NCBI GenBank assembly: GCA_947498775.1
Contig: CANMLL010000005.1
Location: 186,001 to 250,000, forward strand
DNA: 64,000 nucleotides
Direction: 5' to 3'
Origin: an uncultured Aquimarina sp.
GTDB lineage: Bacteria > Bacteroidota > Bacteroidia > Flavobacteriales > Flavobacteriaceae
The translations under genes and the position numbers were made by a program. A model generated the notes under the pieces. It saw only the letters and a program-made list of their open reading frames with translations, had not been told where the DNA came from and did no database searches. Positions 62,464 through 64,000 of the stretch are shown one piece after another; the first letter of the stretch is position 1; each line of letters starts with the position of its first letter.

Positions 62464-62828
62464 AAATCGACTTTAGGAGATTCACGAACTCCAATAAAAT
62501 ATAAACGCGTGAGCTAAACAAAAAAAATCAAGGCTGCACAAAACTTTGGAAACAATCACGGCGCAGTCGCTATATTTTAGAAAGCCTTCTAACTTATAAG
62601 ATCATTTGGTATTAGAATCAATATGTATAGTTTTGATTAAACTTTTGTACTAGACCTCTAAAATATTGACGCTCCTTTACCTATTGTTTATACCAAAGTT
62701 TTCTGAGGCCAGTTTTTTAATTTTTAGGTTCTATTTTACATAATGCTAATAAACTAAACTCTTAGTTTATTAATTGTGTTTTCTATTGAATAATTAACTA
62801 ATTCAGAATTTCTACAGCAACAATTATA

Positions 62829-64000
62829 TTAAACACTTTTTAAAGAACAAAAACTTATATAACTACTTGATGAATTGTTTGTTATCCTAACATCAAAAGA
62901 AGAAGCGTCAACCGCAACATTTTCAACCTCAACTTGAATATCTTCTGAAACCGTATTGCCTAAAGCAGAACTACCCAAAGAATGACTAAACGTAATTGTT
63001 GCGCTCCCGCCTTCTCTTCTAATATAAAAAACAACTTCCCCAAATATAGTTCGTCCATTCAAAATGTTTCTTGCTTCAACCACTATCTTAAACGAATCCC
63101 TTGAAAAAGTTGACAAAGGTTTATAAACAATACTATCTATCGAAGAAGCTGAAGCATTAGTCGATACGCTGAATTTTTTCACATAAGTATCAACACCATC
63201 TGACTGCCTAAAACCAACATTCACAAAATCTTCAACCCCTATATTTCCTGTTATTTTTGCTTCTATCGGGGAATTAAACGCAGTGTATCCAGATGTTAAA
63301 GCCCCTGAAAAATCATTTCCACTCATTATCAATTTTCCAGCTTGTGAACCTAATAAAGCTACCGAAAAAAGAGGGCTTTCATTTCCGCCACTACCATCGT
63401 CATAACCAGTTGAGGTCATACACCCATTAATAACAACTTCACAATTAGAGCCTTCTATAAAGAAATGATTAGCATTGTTAGCTGTCAAAAACCTCCCTGA
63501 ACGTCTTATTTTCACGCCAGAAACCAAAACACCTGCATTTGTTATTTTAAAACCATTTAAACCCGCCCTGTCAGTCACACCACCAATAACCATATTGCTA
63601 AAAGAACTGAAAAAATTCCAGTTATTGCCTAAATTCCACTCATTTTTAGTTCCCACAAATACATTATCATTTGCGCCAGTTTGACAGTCAATTCCAGTTA
63701 CATCGTTCGCATTTATTTCTCCACCGTAAAAATGCGAATCAACCAAGTTAAAAACACCAGTATCATTATAAGCAGCTTGACAATTCCAAAATCTTGAATT
63801 ATTTACAGTTAAACCACCTCCGAAACCTTTTCGAAACCTACACATCGACACATCCCTAAAAACAAGAGAATTTCTTTTTCCGCCCCCCTCATTATTAGGA
63901 ATCCCGTCACAAGACTTATCAACACCGTAAAAGTTAATATTTCTTACATTGTTTAACCCTTTAAAATCTATGCAATAACTTGCAGTCTGATCAAAAACAA
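62829..64000 (-). CDS. Tailspike-like parallel beta-helix protein, 5' end outside window
   Basis: The frame is open on the - strand to base 64000, so the start lies to the right; a GTG at 63851 is internal. The 390 visible residues show beta-helix turns: NNSRFWNCQAAYNDTGVFNL, then VDSHFYGGEINANDVTGIDC, SFSNMVIGGVTDRAGLNGFK, and a Gly-rich beginning NNEGGGKRNSLVF just before the window edge. The C-terminal 100 residues are a separate beta domain (NGRTIFGEVVFYIRREGG). No enzyme triad is visible. It may be a phage tailspike or a surface polysaccharide-binding protein, and could belong to a prophage that continues to the right. Confidence 0.65.
   Translation of the reverse strand, partial: VFDQTASYCIDFKGLNNVRNINFYGVDKSCDGIPNNEGGGKRNSLVFRDVSMCRFRKGFGGGLTVNNSRFWNCQAAYNDTGVFNLVDSHFYGGEINANDVTGIDCQTGANDNVFVGTKNEWNLGNNWNFFSSFSNMVIGGVTDRAGLNGFKITNAGVLVSGVKIRRSGRFLTANNANHFFIEGSNCEVVINGCMTSTGYDDGSGGNESPLFSVALLGSQAGKLIMSGNDFSGALTSGYTAFNSPIEAKITGNIGVEDFVNVGFRQSDGVDTYVKKFSVSTNASASSIDSIVYKPLSTFSRDSFKIVVEARNILNGRTIFGEVVFYIRREGGSATITFSHSLGSSALGNTVSEDIQVEVENVAVDASSFDVRITNNSSSSYISFCSLKSV

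Larger units (their letters stand above)
61772..62745. repeat. Long non-coding direct repeat, copy B (about 0.97 kb)
   Basis: Same boundaries, order and orientation as copy A (53411-54533), with long near-identical blocks such as 62032-62110 and 62213-62290, and divergent blocks in between. It lacks roughly the part of A from 54200 to 54270 and parts up to 54430. No gene is credible inside it. Starts of A and B are 8361 bp apart, which would be the size of a circle released by recombination between them. Confidence 0.9.

Noticed and set aside
53411..62745. CRISPR array or retron
   Set aside because: Repeats are long, few and not regularly spaced; no cas gene or reverse transcriptase is in the window.

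Overview
The window reads as the chromosome of a marine-type flavobacterium (Bacteroidota, Flavobacteriaceae; the style is close to Aquimarina, but genus is only a guess). The basis is AT-rich DNA, many lipoproteins with short N-termini ending in a Cys, flavobacterial families (DUF4251, DUF6268-like barrel, YafY/WYL regulator, GlgE-type glycogen cluster, UMF1 transporter), and several -7 boxes of the Bacteroidota type TAnnTTTG rather than E. coli-type promoters.

Layout. 1-3841: three + strand genes for phage-tail-fibre-like proteins, the first cut by the window edge. 4079-8416: a secreted beta-helix lipoprotein, an S41-like peptidase and an outer-membrane barrel. 8428-9673: one IS5-group insertion sequence. 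10082-15178: pirin, a Na+/H+ antiporter overlapping a WYL regulator, a small lipoprotein and an AlkC/AlkD-like HEAT-repeat protein. 15413-26393: a glycogen/alpha-glucan block (glgA-glgC, then glgE-mak-glgB, then a GH31 alpha-glucosidase).

26437-35830 (- strand): a tightly coupled four-gene operon which I read as a bacterial gasdermin cell-death system. In transcription order it encodes a caspase-like protease fused to an SGNH/GDSL hydrolase, a 279-residue gasdermin-like pore former with Cys4, a CHAT protease, and a membrane-anchored STAND ATPase with WD40 repeats. The proteases and the ATPase are clear from motifs; the gasdermin call rests on pattern similarity plus context.

36204-39866: an M48 metallopeptidase, a UMF1 transporter, a lipocalin-like lipoprotein and an OmpA-like lipoprotein. 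39948-47704: a ten-gene biosynthetic cluster (FAD oxidoreductase, methyltransferase, type III polyketide synthase, FabI-like SDR, lipoprotein, FabZ-like dehydratase, alpha/beta hydrolase, FabF-like KS, ACP, phosphopantetheinyl transferase). It suggests a dedicated acyl chain handed to a type III PKS and then tailored. 47804-53297: YceI, a small basic protein, a Bcr/CflA exporter, a DUF4251 lipoprotein, a Crp/Fnr regulator with a near-perfect Crp-type palindrome just downstream, small membrane proteins and a beta-propeller lipoprotein.

53411-62745: the second accessory island. Two long non-coding direct repeats (about 1.12 and 0.97 kb) bracket an operon of XRE regulator, C5-cytosine methyltransferase, a 966-residue protein with GHKL ATPase modules at both ends, a receiver-domain protein and an HNH nuclease, plus a divergent 98-residue unknown. 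The repeats contain hairpins whose arms differ between the copies while staying paired. 62829-64000 is the C-terminal part of a tailspike-like beta-helix protein. No tRNA, rRNA or CRISPR array was seen.
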